Notes: generated by a model not told the origin, from the letters alone. Positions 40,492 to 47,880 are shown, numbered from the stretch's first letter. The stretch: 64,000 nt of DNA from CAWGUU01 sp963825765 (GCA_963825765.1 CAWGUU010000004.1:124001-188000); one strand, 5' to 3'. Made by a program: numbers and translations.

Positions 40492-42042
40492 ATGACGATA
40501 CGGTTGCGCCCACCCCGGCTCCGGGCACCCCGGCTGGAGTCGCTCGTGCTGGCGGCGTTCGCCCTGTTCGGGTTCGCCCTGGGGCTCCGCCCGATCGGCG
40601 ACGCGTCGATGCTCACCCACCTGCGCACGGGCATCGACATGATCGCCGGCGGCGGCATCCCCCGCTCCGACCCCTACTCCTTCACCGCCTTCGGCGACTC
40701 CTGGGTGGTCCAGAGCTGGTTGCCGGACTGGACCTACGGCTGGGCCCACCGGCTCGGGGGCTCCAGGCTCGTCCTGCTCGAGCAGGCGCTGTTGATCGCC
40801 CTGCTGGTGTGGCTGGTCGTGCGGCTGGCCCGCGCCGGCTCCCCGCTGCGGACCGCGTTCGGCGGGCTGCTCGTGGTCGGGATCGGCGCCTGCTTCTGGA
40901 CGCCCGGACCGTTCCTGGTCGGGCTGCTCTGCATGGCCCTCACCGTCACCGTCGTCGAACGCCGGCGGACGCCTTGGCTGCTGGTGCCCATTGTCTGGCT
41001 TTGGGTCAGCAGCCACGGGTCCTTCCCCCTGGGACTGGCGTGGCTGGGGGCGCGCGCGGTGGGGGAGGCCTTGGACTGGCGGGCCTGGCCGAGGGACGCC
41101 ATGCGGTACGCGGCCGGGTTCGCGGCAGGGCTGGTGGTCGCCGCCCTGAACCCCCTGGGGCTGCGCCTGCTGCTCTTCCCGTTCAGCGTGGCCGCCCGCC
41201 AGGAGGCGGTCCACGACGTCGTCGAGTGGATGTCCCCCGACTTCCAGCGCTCGCCGGCCCGGATCGCCCTCGTCTTGCTCACCGTCGTGGTCGTGCTCCT
41301 GTTCCGGGCCAGGCTCACATGGCGCGACGTCGTCCCGGCGGCGGTGTTCGTGGCTGCCGGCCTGCTCGCCGTCCGCAACCTTCCCGTCGCCGCGGTCGTG
41401 CTGGCCCCGGTCGTCGGACGAGTCCTCAAGCGCCCCGATTACCAGCCGCCTCTCCCGCCGCCGACCCCCGCCGCCCGCCGGCTCAACATGGTCCTGGCGG
41501 GGATGATCGCGGTTGCCGCGGTCCTCGGCCTGCTGTCCCTTCGGTCCACAGCACCCCTCGACCTGGGCGGGTACCCGGTGGCGGCGGTGGCGTTCCTGGA
41601 CGAGGCGCACCTGCTCGTCGACCCCAACCGGCTGGCATCCACCGACGCCGTCGGCACCTACCTCGAGCTGCGGTTCGGCGCCCACAAGCCACCGGTGGTG
41701 TTCATCGACGAGCGGTACGAGATGTTCCCGGCGCCGGTGATCCGTGACTACCAGCGGCTCCTGAGCGCGTCGCCGGAGACGAACGCGGTCCTCGAGAGGT
41801 GGAAGGTGAACGTCGTGCTCTGGGAGCGCCGCCTTCCGCTCACCGCCGTGCTGAAGGGCAGCGGCCAGTGGCGGGAGATCTACGGCGACGAGCGCTGGGT
41901 CGTCCTGACTCGCTCCGGCCTACCCGCCGGCGAGGCGGGCCAGCCTGCCGGCAGCTCGGGCCAGCCTTCCGGCAGCTCGGGCCAGCCCGCCGGCGACTCG
42001 GGCCGGCCTGCGGCCAGACGGGCATCGGTCGGCAACTCGTAA
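40492..42042 (+). CDS. polytopic membrane protein, paralog of the gene at 43252
   Basis: The ATG at 40492 follows GAGAGGCGGG. The 516-aa product has about ten membrane segments (LESLVLAAFALFGFALGL, LVLLEQALLIALLVWLVVRL, LLLFPFSV) and a conserved region LTHLRTGIDM, PRSDPYSFTAFGDSWVVQSW and WTYGWAHRLGG between helices, then a soluble C-terminal domain (LDLGGYPVAAVAFLDE, VVFIDERYEMFPAPVIRDYQ). The layout recalls membrane glycosyltransferases of the PMT/ArnT class, but no clear catalytic motif is visible, so the function is open. It ends in a 21-bp repeat coding for GQPAGSS. It begins the run of genes leading to the pilin locus. Confidence 0.75.
   Translation: MTIRLRPPRLRAPRLESLVLAAFALFGFALGLRPIGDASMLTHLRTGIDMIAGGGIPRSDPYSFTAFGDSWVVQSWLPDWTYGWAHRLGGSRLVLLEQALLIALLVWLVVRLARAGSPLRTAFGGLLVVGIGACFWTPGPFLVGLLCMALTVTVVERRRTPWLLVPIVWLWVSSHGSFPLGLAWLGARAVGEALDWRAWPRDAMRYAAGFAAGLVVAALNPLGLRLLLFPFSVAARQEAVHDVVEWMSPDFQRSPARIALVLLTVVVVLLFRARLTWRDVVPAAVFVAAGLLAVRNLPVAAVVLAPVVGRVLKRPDYQPPLPPPTPAARRLNMVLAGMIAVAAVLGLLSLRSTAPLDLGGYPVAAVAFLDEAHLLVDPNRLASTDAVGTYLELRFGAHKPPVVFIDERYEMFPAPVIRDYQRLLSASPETNAVLERWKVNVVLWERRLPLTAVLKGSGQWREIYGDERWVVLTRSGLPAGEAGQPAGSSGQPSGSSGQPAGDSGRPAARRASVGNS
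41938..42013 (+). repeat. 21-bp in-frame minisatellite, 3.6 copies
   Basis: Units at 41938, 41959, 41980 and a partial one at 42001 each encode about GQPAGSS and form the C-terminal tail of the membrane protein. The period of 21 keeps the frame, so copy number only alters tail length. Confidence 0.85.
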
Positions 42043-42054
42043 GCTCTGGCCCAG

Positions 42055-43254
42055 ATGCCGCTCCACTCCATCATCGGCGACCTGCTGCGTCGCGCGTCGT
42101 TGACGCCTCCCGATCTCCTGGCGGCCGACGTCGCCGCCGCCCTCGACGAGACCGGTGGCAACCACCTGGTGTTGTACGTCGTCGACTACGAGCAGGAGAC
42201 GCTTCAGCCGGTCGCCCTGGCCACCGACCTGATGGACGAGGCGCCCAAGGGCGTCCCCATCGACGGGACGATGGCTGGCCGGGTGTTCGGCACCCAGCAG
42301 GTGCTGTCGGCGCAGACGGCGGCGGGCTGGCGGGTCTGGTCACCCGTCCGCGAGAGGGCCGAGCGCATCGGCGTCCTCGAGCTGGGCTTCGAGACGGCCG
42401 ACGAGAGCCTGCTGGGCCTCTGCGACGACCTCGGACTGCTGGTCGGCCACCTCGTGCACACCGCCGGGCGCTACACCGACCTGATCGAGCTCCGCCGCCG
42501 CCGCCGGCCAATGAACCTCGCCGCCGAGATGCAGTGGGACCTGCTCCCGCCGCTGTCCTTCTCGTCGCCCGAGATCGCCATCGCCGGCCTGCTCGAGCCG
42601 GCGTACCTGGTGGCCGGCGACGCGTTCGACTATTCCCTCAACGGCGACGTGCTGGCTTTCACGATCATCGACGCCATGGGCCACGGCGTGAAGTCCACCC
42701 TGGCCAGCACCCTCGCCCTCGGCGCGTTCCGCTTCGGCCGGCGCCGCTCGCTCGACCTGGGCGTCGTGGCCGAGCACATGGACGACGCGGTGGGCGCGGA
42801 GTTCGACGGCGAGGTCTTCGTCACCGGTCACGTGGCGCGGCTCGACATCGCCACCGGCGACTTTCGTTGGGTCAACGCCGGCCATCCCCCGCCGCTGCTC
42901 ATCCGCGGCTCGACGGTCGTGGCCGAGATGCACTGTGACCCGTGCCTGCCCTTCGGTCTCGGGATCGGCGACTACGAGGTAGGCCACTGCCGGCTGCAGC
43001 CCCAGGACCGGGTGCTCTTCTACTCCGACGGCGTCACCGAGACGCGGCCGGCCGGCGGCGAGCAGTTCGGGCTCGACCGGCTCCGCAACCAGGTGGAGCA
43101 GTACATCGGCGGCGGTGTCCTGCCCTCCGAGGTCCTCCGTCGGGTGGTGGGGAACCTGCGCAAGCACCGCGGCGCCGAGCTGGCCGACGACGCCACCCTC
43201 GTGTTCCTCGAGTGGCAGCCGAGCCGGGAGCGCAGATGCCAGGAGAGCGTATGA
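42055..43254 (+). CDS. PP2C/SpoIIE-type phosphatase with N-terminal GAF-like domain
   Basis: The 399-aa soluble protein starts 12 bp after the membrane protein. An N-terminal GAF-like domain (about 20-140, NHLVLYVVDYEQETLQPVAL) is followed by a SpoIIE phosphatase domain (about 155-395): LLEPAYLVAGDAFDYSL (metal Asp), FTIIDAMGHGVKSTLAST, WVNAGHPPPLLIRG, VLFYSDGVTETRP, DDATLVFLEW. It would dephosphorylate a STAS antagonist or another Ser/Thr target. Its position between the two membrane paralogs suggests it controls them or the pilus, which is inference. Its TGA overlaps the next ATG (ATGA). Confidence 0.88.
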   Translation: MPLHSIIGDLLRRASLTPPDLLAADVAAALDETGGNHLVLYVVDYEQETLQPVALATDLMDEAPKGVPIDGTMAGRVFGTQQVLSAQTAAGWRVWSPVRERAERIGVLELGFETADESLLGLCDDLGLLVGHLVHTAGRYTDLIELRRRRRPMNLAAEMQWDLLPPLSFSSPEIAIAGLLEPAYLVAGDAFDYSLNGDVLAFTIIDAMGHGVKSTLASTLALGAFRFGRRRSLDLGVVAEHMDDAVGAEFDGEVFVTGHVARLDIATGDFRWVNAGHPPPLLIRGSTVVAEMHCDPCLPFGLGIGDYEVGHCRLQPQDRVLFYSDGVTETRPAGGEQFGLDRLRNQVEQYIGGGVLPSEVLRRVVGNLRKHRGAELADDATLVFLEWQPSRERRCQESV

Positions 43255-44989
43255 CGGTGCTCGACGTGGGGCCGGTCGACGCCCCGGAGACGCCGCTGAG
43301 GCGTGCCTTCACCCGGTTCAGCCTGGCATTCAACCGTTCAGCCTGGCATTCAACCGGTTCAGCCTGGCATTCAACCGGTTCAGCCTGGCATTCAACCGGT
43401 TCAGGCGGTCTCTCATCTCGCCCTCGCTCGAATCGCTGTTCATCCTGACCGTGGTCCTGTTCGGCTACAGGGTGGGAGCCCGCCCGATCGGCGACAACTC
43501 GATGCTGACCCACCTGCGCACCGGCATCGACATGGCCCGCACGGGCGCCATCCCGAGGTCGGATCCCTACTCGTTCACGGCCTTCGGCGACGAATGGGTG
43601 CTCCAGAGCTGGTTCCCGGAGTGGACCTACGGATGGGCGTACCGGCTCGGCGGTCTGGAGCTGGTGGTGTTCGAACAGGCGCTGCTTGTCGCGCTTCTGG
43701 TCTGGCTCGTGGTCCGCCTGGCCCGGACGGGCTCGCCCCTGCGCACCGCGCTGGCCGGTCTCACGGCGGTGGGCGTGGGTGCCGCGTTCTGGACGCCTCG
43801 CCCACTGCTGTTCGGCCTCATCTGCATGGCCCTGCTCATCACGGTCGTCGAGCGGCGGCGATCGCCGTGGCTCCTGCTCCCGGTGATGTGGCTGTGGGTC
43901 AACAGCCACGGCTCCTTCCCGCTGGGTGCGGTCTGGCTCGGCGCCGTCCTTGTCGGCGACCTGATCGACACCCACGCCCTGCCCCGCCACAACCTGCGCT
44001 ACGTATGGGGCTTCCTGGCCGGCTTGGCCGTGTCGGTCCTCAATCCGCTCGGGCCCAAGCTGCTGTTCTTTCCCCTCACGCTGGGCGAGAAGCAGGAGGC
44101 GTTCAGAAGCATCGTCGAGTGGCGCTCGCCCGATTTCTCGCGGGGTGGGGGGTACTTCGTCCTCATCTTCCTGACCCTGGCCCTGCTGATCCTGCTCCGG
44201 GGACGGCCCGCGTGGCGTGACGTCCTTCCCGCGGTCGGGTTTCTGATCGCTGGGCTGGTGGCGGCGAGGAACATCGGCGTGCTGGCCGTGGTGCTGGCCC
44301 CGGCCCTGGGCCGAGCCCTGCGGAAGCCGTCGGTCGACGCCGGCGAGGGCGCGGCGGGCGCCGATGCCGGGCCCGCGGCCGGGCTGGGACTGGCCGGTGG
44401 GGTCGGCATCGACCCGTCGGGCTCGACACAGCCGGCCCCGGAGCCCGAGCCGGAGCCCGAGGCCGAGCTCGAGGCCGAGCCCGCGCCCGAGCCCGATCCG
44501 GACCCGGGACTGGTGACGGCCGGGGCGTCGGGCATCGCTGGAGGCGACGGCGAGCAGCGGGTGCAGATCAACCGGCTGATGCTGCTGGTGCTGCTGGCCG
44601 CCTTCGTGGTGTTCACGGTGCGCATCGCCTCCGATCCCCCTCTCGACCTGGTGGGGTACCCGAACAAGGCCATGCAGTACCTCCGGGACCAGGGCAGGCT
44701 GGAGCCGCCCAACCGCCTGGTGGAGCAGGACTTCATCGGCAACTACCTCGAGTTCCAGTGGCCGAACGTCCCCGTCTTCATCGACGACCGGTTCGACATG
44801 TTCCCGCTGTCGGTCTCTCGCGACTACGAGGCGCTGCTGAACGGCCGGCCCGGCTCCCTCGAGATCCTCGACCGCTTGAAGGCGGACACCGTCCTCTGGC
44901 AGAGGAAGCTGCCGCTGGTGACGATCCTGCAGACCGCGGGCTGGCGGGAGACCAACGGCGACGAGGACTGGGTGGTCCTCGAGCGCTGA
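43252..44989 (+). pseudogene. second polytopic membrane protein, frameshifted inside a 21-bp repeat
   Basis: The ATG at 43252 overlaps the phosphatase stop and opens MTVLDVGPVDAPETPLRRAF. After copy 1 of a 21-bp repeat encoding RFSLAFN, copy 2 is one G short (43335-43354, 20 bp), and the long frame to 44989 continues only in the other phase. Adding that G restores one protein: four RFSLAFN copies, then about ten membrane helices and the conserved LTHLRTGIDM, PRSDPYSFTAFGDEWVLQSW and WTYGWAYRLGG shared with the protein at 40492. A Pro/Glu-rich cytoplasmic or external stretch (PEPEPEPEAELEAEPAPEP) precedes the final soluble domain (VFIDDRFDMFPLSVSRDYE). A sequencing error or phase-variable shift cannot be separated here. 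Confidence 0.8.
43314..43396 (+). repeat. 21-bp minisatellite, four copies, one lacking a base
   Basis: Units run 43314-43334 (21 bp), 43335-43354 (20 bp, one G missing), 43355-43375 and 43376-43396 (21 bp each), then a partial unit. In the intact phase each codes for RFSLAFN. The short unit shifts the frame of the membrane protein gene. Confidence 0.9.
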
Positions 44990-45028
44990 CGCGAAGGAGG
45001 ACCGGGCCCGGGCCCGCTCCTGCTTTCG

Positions 45029-45044
45029 CCGGCTGCCCAGCCGG
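45029..45044 (-). terminator. hairpin after pilin gene 1
   Basis: CCGGCTG-CC-CAGCCGG forms a tight stem just beyond the TGA of the first pilin gene (45048). It also lies 40 bp after the membrane-protein stop on the other strand. The two-base loop is small, so a slightly shorter stem is likely. Confidence 0.4.
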
Positions 45045-45047
45045 GGC

Positions 45048-45242
45048 TCAGAGAGAGGCGCCGATCTCGTTGAACTTGGTGCTGGCCTTGCCGCCGAGCG
45101 TCGACAGGGCGACGATGCAGACGACGGCGATGAGAGCAAGCAGCAGGGCGTATTCGACGAGGGCGGCGCCACGCTCGGTTCGGCTGAAACGAGCCTGCAG
45201 GTAGGGAGAGCAGATGTGCTTCCAGTAGCTGATGATGTCCAT
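45048..45242 (-). CDS. flp: Flp-type pilin, paralog 1
   Basis: This 64-aa pilin (MDIISYWKHICSPYLQARFS) has a Flp leader ending TERG, cleavage site G25/A26 (GAALVEYALLLALIAV with the conserved Glu at +5 and Tyr at +6) and one hydrophobic helix of about 22 residues. The C-terminus KFNEIGASL is the most different of the five paralogs. A good AAGGGG site precedes the ATG at 45242. It lacks the stem-loop found before the other four pilin genes. It is probably exported and assembled by the Tad machinery, encoded at 49651-55072. Confidence 0.93.
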   Translation of the reverse strand: MDIISYWKHICSPYLQARFSRTERGAALVEYALLLALIAVVCIVALSTLGGKASTKFNEIGASL

Positions 45243-45393
45243 GACGGTTCCCCTTTGCTGTGGTGGTGGACGCCGCAGATTTGTCGAGATGCTTCGGTTT
45301 TCAACCACATCATCGGATGCAACGGTGTATCCGCACAATGGGCCTTTCGACCCGTTTGCATCGTGGCCGGCACGGGATATCCGGGCACGCGAA

Positions 45394-45424
45394 AGAGCCC
45401 GGGAGCAAGACGCTCCCGGGCTCT
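45394..45424 (-). terminator. terminator hairpin after pilin gene 2
   Basis: A perfect 13-bp stem AGAGCCCGGGAGC/GCTCCCGGGCTCT with a 5-nt loop lies 20 bp after the stop of the second pilin gene; on the minus strand TTTCG follows. It is a convincing intrinsic-type terminator separating pilin genes 2 and 1. Confidence 0.75.
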
Positions 45425-45443
45425 GACTGGAGGTGACGAAGGT

Positions 45444-45638
45444 CTACAGGGAGTTGCCGATGGTGATGAACTTGCTGCTCGCCTTGCCACCCAGGGTGGT
45501 CAGGGCCACGATGCACACCACGGCGATGAGGGCCAGGAGCAGGGCGTACTCGACGAGGGCGGCGCCACGCTCGGTGCGACTGAAGCGAGCCTGCAGGTAC
45601 GGGGCGCAGAGGTTCTTCCAGTAGCTCACGATGTCCAT
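45444..45638 (-). CDS. flp: Flp-type pilin, paralog 2
   Basis: The 64-aa protein MDIVSYWKNLCAPYLQARFS has leader and cleavage site TERG/AALVEY like paralogs 1 and 5 and the C-terminus KFITIGNSL. It differs from paralog 5 at only a few positions. The ATG at 45638 has AAGGGG upstream, and a GCCCC/GGGGC hairpin (45660-45677) lies further up in the leader. A terminator follows, so it can be transcribed alone. Confidence 0.93.
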   Translation of the reverse strand: MDIVSYWKNLCAPYLQARFSRTERGAALVEYALLLALIAVVCIVALTTLGGKASSKFITIGNSL

Positions 45639-45659
45639 GTTGTTCCCCTTGGGATTGTC

Positions 45660-45677
45660 GCCCCGTTCCTTTGGGGC
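45660..45677 (-). promoter_or_regulatory. leader stem-loop before pilin gene 2
   Basis: On the minus strand GCCCC-(8 nt)-GGGGC forms a small hairpin centred about 30 bases before the ATG; a TTGTC-containing stretch lies about 15 bases further upstream. The same arrangement occurs before pilins 3, 4 and 5. Confidence 0.5.
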
Positions 45678-45737
45678 TCGTTGGTTTGACAAATGAAGTG
45701 TCGGTGCGGTCCCGGACCCGCTTGATGGGTTATTCGA

Positions 45738-45851
45738 CCCAGTTCGCGCCACCTGGCCCAGACGCGACAGAGCACGAGGACCATGGCCCTCGTGCCCAGT
45801 TCGCGCCACCGGCGCAGACGCGACAGAGCACGAGGACACGGGGCCCTCGTG
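45738..45851. repeat. 57-bp tandem duplication between pilin genes 2 and 3
   Basis: Two copies of a 57-bp unit start at 45738 and 45795 (both begin CCCAGTTCGCGCCACC and contain CAGACGCGACAGAGCACGAG). The second copy includes the better-formed terminator stem (45824-45856); the first keeps a weaker version. This looks like a local duplication of the terminator region. Confidence 0.85.
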
Positions 45852-45856
45852 CTCTG
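45824..45856 (-). terminator. terminator hairpin after pilin gene 3
   Basis: A perfect 12-bp stem CAGAGCACGAGG/CCTCGTGCTCTG with a 9-nt loop lies 18 bp beyond the stop of pilin gene 3 on the minus strand. Confidence 0.7.
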
Positions 45857-45873
45857 ACAGGGAGACTTGCGGG

Positions 45874-46068
45874 TTACAGCGAGTTGCCGATGGTGACGAA
45901 CTTGCTGCTGGCCTTGCCGCCCAGGGTGGTCAGGGCGATGATGCACACAACGGCGATCAGGGCGAGCAGCAGTGCATACTCGACCAGCGCCGCCCCACGC
46001 TCGCTGCGGCCGAACCGAGCCTGCAGGTAGGGGGCGCAGACGTTCTTCCAGTACGTAACGATGTCCAT
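45874..46068 (-). CDS. flp: Flp-type pilin, paralog 3
   Basis: The 64-aa protein MDIVTYWKNVCAPYLQARFG has cleavage site SERG/AALVEY, helix ALLLALIAVVCIIAL and C-terminus KFVTIGNSL. It starts at an ATG at 46068 after AGAGGG. A GCCCC/GGGGC hairpin lies in the leader and a terminator follows. Conservation of Cys11, the LQARFG stretch, and TLGGKASSKF in the paralogs implies equal structural constraints. Confidence 0.93.
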   Translation of the reverse strand: MDIVTYWKNVCAPYLQARFGRSERGAALVEYALLLALIAVVCIIALTTLGGKASSKFVTIGNSL

Positions 46069-46090
46069 TTTTCTTCCCTCTGGGATAGGC

Positions 46091-46106
46091 GCCCCATCCG
46101 GGGGGC
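46091..46106 (-). promoter_or_regulatory. leader stem-loop before pilin gene 3
   Basis: GCCCC and GGGGC arms, 6 nt apart, lie about 30 bases upstream of the ATG at 46068, in the same place as the stems before pilins 2, 4 and 5. Confidence 0.5.
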
Positions 46107-46210
46107 TCTTCAGGTACAAGAGATGTATCGACACCTTCTGAACCCGACTGGAGAGGCAATCCCAAGATCCTGGAAATTCTCTCGCGCCGGGACCGGAGTG
46201 GCCCCGGGCG

Positions 46211-46405
46211 CTACAGGGAGGCGCCGATCTTCATGAACTTGCTGCTGGCCTTGCCACCCAGGGTGGTGAGCGCCAGGATGCAGACGACGGCGATGAGCGC
46301 CAGGAGCAGCGCGTACTCTACGAGTGCAGCTCCACGCTCGCTCTTCCCGAAACGGGCCCGCAGGTACGGGGCGCAGAAGTTCTTCCAGTAACTGACGATG
46401 TCCAT
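46211..46405 (-). CDS. flp: Flp-type pilin, paralog 4
   Basis: The 64-aa protein MDIVSYWKNFCAPYLRARFG has cleavage site SERG/AALVEY and the C-terminus KFMKIGASL; it is the most divergent in its C-terminal tail after paralog 1. The ATG at 46405 follows AGAGGGAAGAGG. The downstream sequence forms an imperfect GC-rich hairpin (about 46171-46208), so it too may be an independent transcript. Confidence 0.93.
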   Translation of the reverse strand: MDIVSYWKNFCAPYLRARFGKSERGAALVEYALLLALIAVVCILALTTLGGKASSKFMKIGASL

Positions 46406-46426
46406 TTCCTCTTCCCTCTGGTTGAT

Positions 46427-46442
46427 GCCCCTTCTGCGGGGC
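46427..46442 (-). promoter_or_regulatory. leader stem-loop before pilin gene 4
   Basis: GCCCC/GGGGC arms separated by 6 nt lie about 30 bases before the ATG at 46405. A TTGTCACTGAA stretch is just upstream, as before pilin genes 2, 3 and 5 in similar form. Confidence 0.5.
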
Positions 46443-46560
46443 CAGTTCAGTGACAAGAGTCCTATCGGCAGGTTTCCTGGATTCCTAAACGATTCCTCTA
46501 CGTTTTCTAGAAAAGAACGCAGGAGATCGCCCGGTCTTTTCCGAAAAAGGAACGAAAGAA

Positions 46561-46586
46561 GCAGGAGGGGCCGTGGCCCCTCCTGC
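46561..46586 (-). terminator. terminator hairpin after pilin gene 5
   Basis: A perfect stem GCAGGAGGGGCC/GGCCCCTCCTGC lies 40 bp after the stop of pilin gene 5; on the minus strand it is followed by TTCTTTCGTTCC. This is a strong intrinsic-type terminator. Confidence 0.75.
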
Positions 46587-46625
46587 TCGTCCAACCCGGG
46601 GGCACGGGTCGGGAGACGTGGAGAT

Positions 46626-46820
46626 CTACAGCGAGTTGCCGATGGTGATGAACTTGCTGCTGGCCTTGCCGCCGAGGGTGGTCAGGGCCACGATGCAGAC
46701 GACGGCGATCAGGGCGAGGAGGAGGGCGTACTCGACGAGAGCCGCTCCACGCTCGGTGCGCCCGAAGCGAGCCTGCAGGTACGGGGCGCAAACGTTCTTC
46801 CAGTAGCTGACGATGTCCAT
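46626..46820 (-). CDS. flp: Flp-type pilin, paralog 5
   Basis: The 64-aa protein MDIVSYWKNVCAPYLQARFG has leader TERG, cleavage site G25/A26 with Glu30 and Tyr31, and C-terminus KFITIGNSL. It is the first pilin gene in transcription order, farthest from the other ends, and nearly identical to paralog 2. Its ATG at 46820 follows AGAGGG. It lies about 390 bp from the response regulator gene, separated by two palindromic repeats. Confidence 0.93.
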   Translation of the reverse strand: MDIVSYWKNVCAPYLQARFGRTERGAALVEYALLLALIAVVCIVALTTLGGKASSKFITIGNSL

Positions 46821-46843
46821 GTTGTGATTTCCCTCTGGTAGGC

Positions 46844-46858
46844 GCCCCACCGGGGGGC
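46844..46858 (-). promoter_or_regulatory. leader stem-loop before pilin gene 5
   Basis: GCCCC and GGGGC arms lie 25-38 bases upstream of the ATG at 46820, with TTTTGTCACCAC a little further upstream, the same order of elements as at pilins 2, 3 and 4. Confidence 0.5.
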
Positions 46859-46910
46859 TCGACTGTGGTGACAAAATAGATATCGCCATACCGAGCGAGA
46901 TCCTGGATAG

Positions 46911-47054
46911 GCCATTCGACTCATTGAAAAGCCCCGTGGGGATCCAGGGAAGGGCCCGGGGGAGGCTAGGAGGGTCACCTGCATCGCCGAGACCACCGAG
47001 CAGGCCGACCGGATGTACCAGGACCTGCTGGCCGCCCTCGACGCCCTTGACTGA
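46911..47054 (+). pseudogene. 48-codon open fragment ending at a palindromic repeat
   Basis: Between the pilin cluster and the response regulator gene, a plus-strand frame without a usable start codon ends TTEQADRMYQDLLAALDALD and stops with TGA at 47052, the exact first base of the palindromic repeat at 47053. The peptide tail looks protein-like and helical. It is probably the remnant of a deleted gene, or a chance frame. The rest of 46821-47207 holds the pilin 5 leader and the two repeats, and nothing else I can support. Confidence 0.28.
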
Positions 47055-47101
47055 ACTGGTGCCACGAAACCGCGCCTGGCGCGGCTGGGCGTCACCAGTT
47101 C
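47053..47101. repeat. dispersed palindromic repeat, copy 3 (type A)
   Basis: GAACTGGTG...CACCAGTTC flank the inner palindrome CCGCGCC-T-GGCGCGG. This copy and the next (47124) are nearly identical and lie 71 bp apart, head to tail. Confidence 0.88.
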
Positions 47102-47123
47102 GGTGCGGGGCTGGCCGCCGACT

Positions 47124-47172
47124 GAACTGGTGCCACGAAACCGCGCCTGGCGCGGCTGGGCGTCACCAGTTC
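47124..47172. repeat. dispersed palindromic repeat, copy 4 (type A)
   Basis: A second 49-bp copy of the type A repeat with the same arms and core as the copy at 47053. The unit including the spacer (CTGGCCGCCG) seems to have been duplicated in tandem. It ends 36 bp before the response regulator stop on the minus strand. Confidence 0.88.
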
Positions 47173-47207
47173 GGTGAGGGCCCGCCGCTGGCCGCCGAAG
47201 GCCGCTC

Positions 47208-47870
47208 CTAGGTGAGTCGGATGATGCCCATGCGGACGGCCCGGAGCACGGCCTGGGTGCGGTCTCGGGCGTCGAGCTTGGCGTAGATGGACGCCAGGTG
47301 GTTCTTGACCGTCTTGGTGCTGATGTACAGGGCGGCGGCGACCTCGGGCAGCGACAGGCCGTCGGCGAAGAGCTGGAGGACCTCCTCCTCCCTCGCGCTG
47401 ATGGCCGGGGTGGCGGGTGCCTGACCGTTGCGCCCCGAGGCGCGCTCGTCGGGCTCCCACTGGACCTCCGCCAGCATCGAGGACGCCAGCCCGGGCGACA
47501 GCACACCGTCGTCCTGCGCGGCCAGGTGGATCGTCTCCACCACGTCCTCGATGGCGCAGTCCTTCACCAGGTACCCCACCGCGCCGGCCTGGAGCGCCCT
47601 GGCCATGATGTCGCCGTCGTCGTGCATGGTGAGCATCACGACGGCGATGCCGGGAACGGCGCCGTGGATCAGCCGGGTGGCCTCCACGCCGTCCAGGACG
47701 GGCATGGTGACGTCCATGAGGACCACGTCGGGCAGCAGCTCCTGCGCCAGCCGGAACGCCTCCTGGCCGTCCGCGGCCTCGCCCACGACGTCGAAGCCGG
47801 CGTCCTGGAGGGATCGGCGCAGCCCCTCACGAAGCGTGCGGTGATCGTCGGCGAGAAGTAGTCGTGTCAT
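47208..47870 (-). CDS. NarL/LuxR-family response regulator
   Basis: The 220-aa protein has a receiver domain (about 1-120, acidic pair DDH at 8-10, phospho-acceptor Asp53 in VLMDVTMPVLDG, Lys in YLVKDC) and a C-terminal LuxR helix-turn-helix (about 156-215, SAREEEVLQLFADGLSLPEV, STKTVKNHLASIYAKLDA). It follows the histidine kinase gene by about 10 bp on the same strand, forming a two-component pair. Its location between the pilin genes and the tad genes suggests it regulates the pilus, which is inference. Confidence 0.92.
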   Translation of the reverse strand: MTRLLLADDHRTLREGLRRSLQDAGFDVVGEAADGQEAFRLAQELLPDVVLMDVTMPVLDGVEATRLIHGAVPGIAVVMLTMHDDGDIMARALQAGAVGYLVKDCAIEDVVETIHLAAQDDGVLSPGLASSMLAEVQWEPDERASGRNGQAPATPAISAREEEVLQLFADGLSLPEVAAALYISTKTVKNHLASIYAKLDARDRTQAVLRAVRMGIIRLT

Positions 47871-47880
47871 GGCTCTCTGC

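Noticed and set aside
40492..44989. Calling the two membrane paralogs glycosyltransferases outright
   Set aside because: Topology resembles PMT/ArnT-class enzymes, but no recognisable catalytic Asp-Glu motif in the first external loop could be identified by eye.
45738..45851. Possible small CRISPR array between pilin genes
   Set aside because: Only two units exist with no spacer; it is a tandem duplication including a terminator hairpin.
47053..47172. Tandem inverted repeats as insertion-sequence ends
   Set aside because: No transposase frame lies between or next to the two copies, and the same repeat occurs singly at distant gene ends, so an IS is unlikely.
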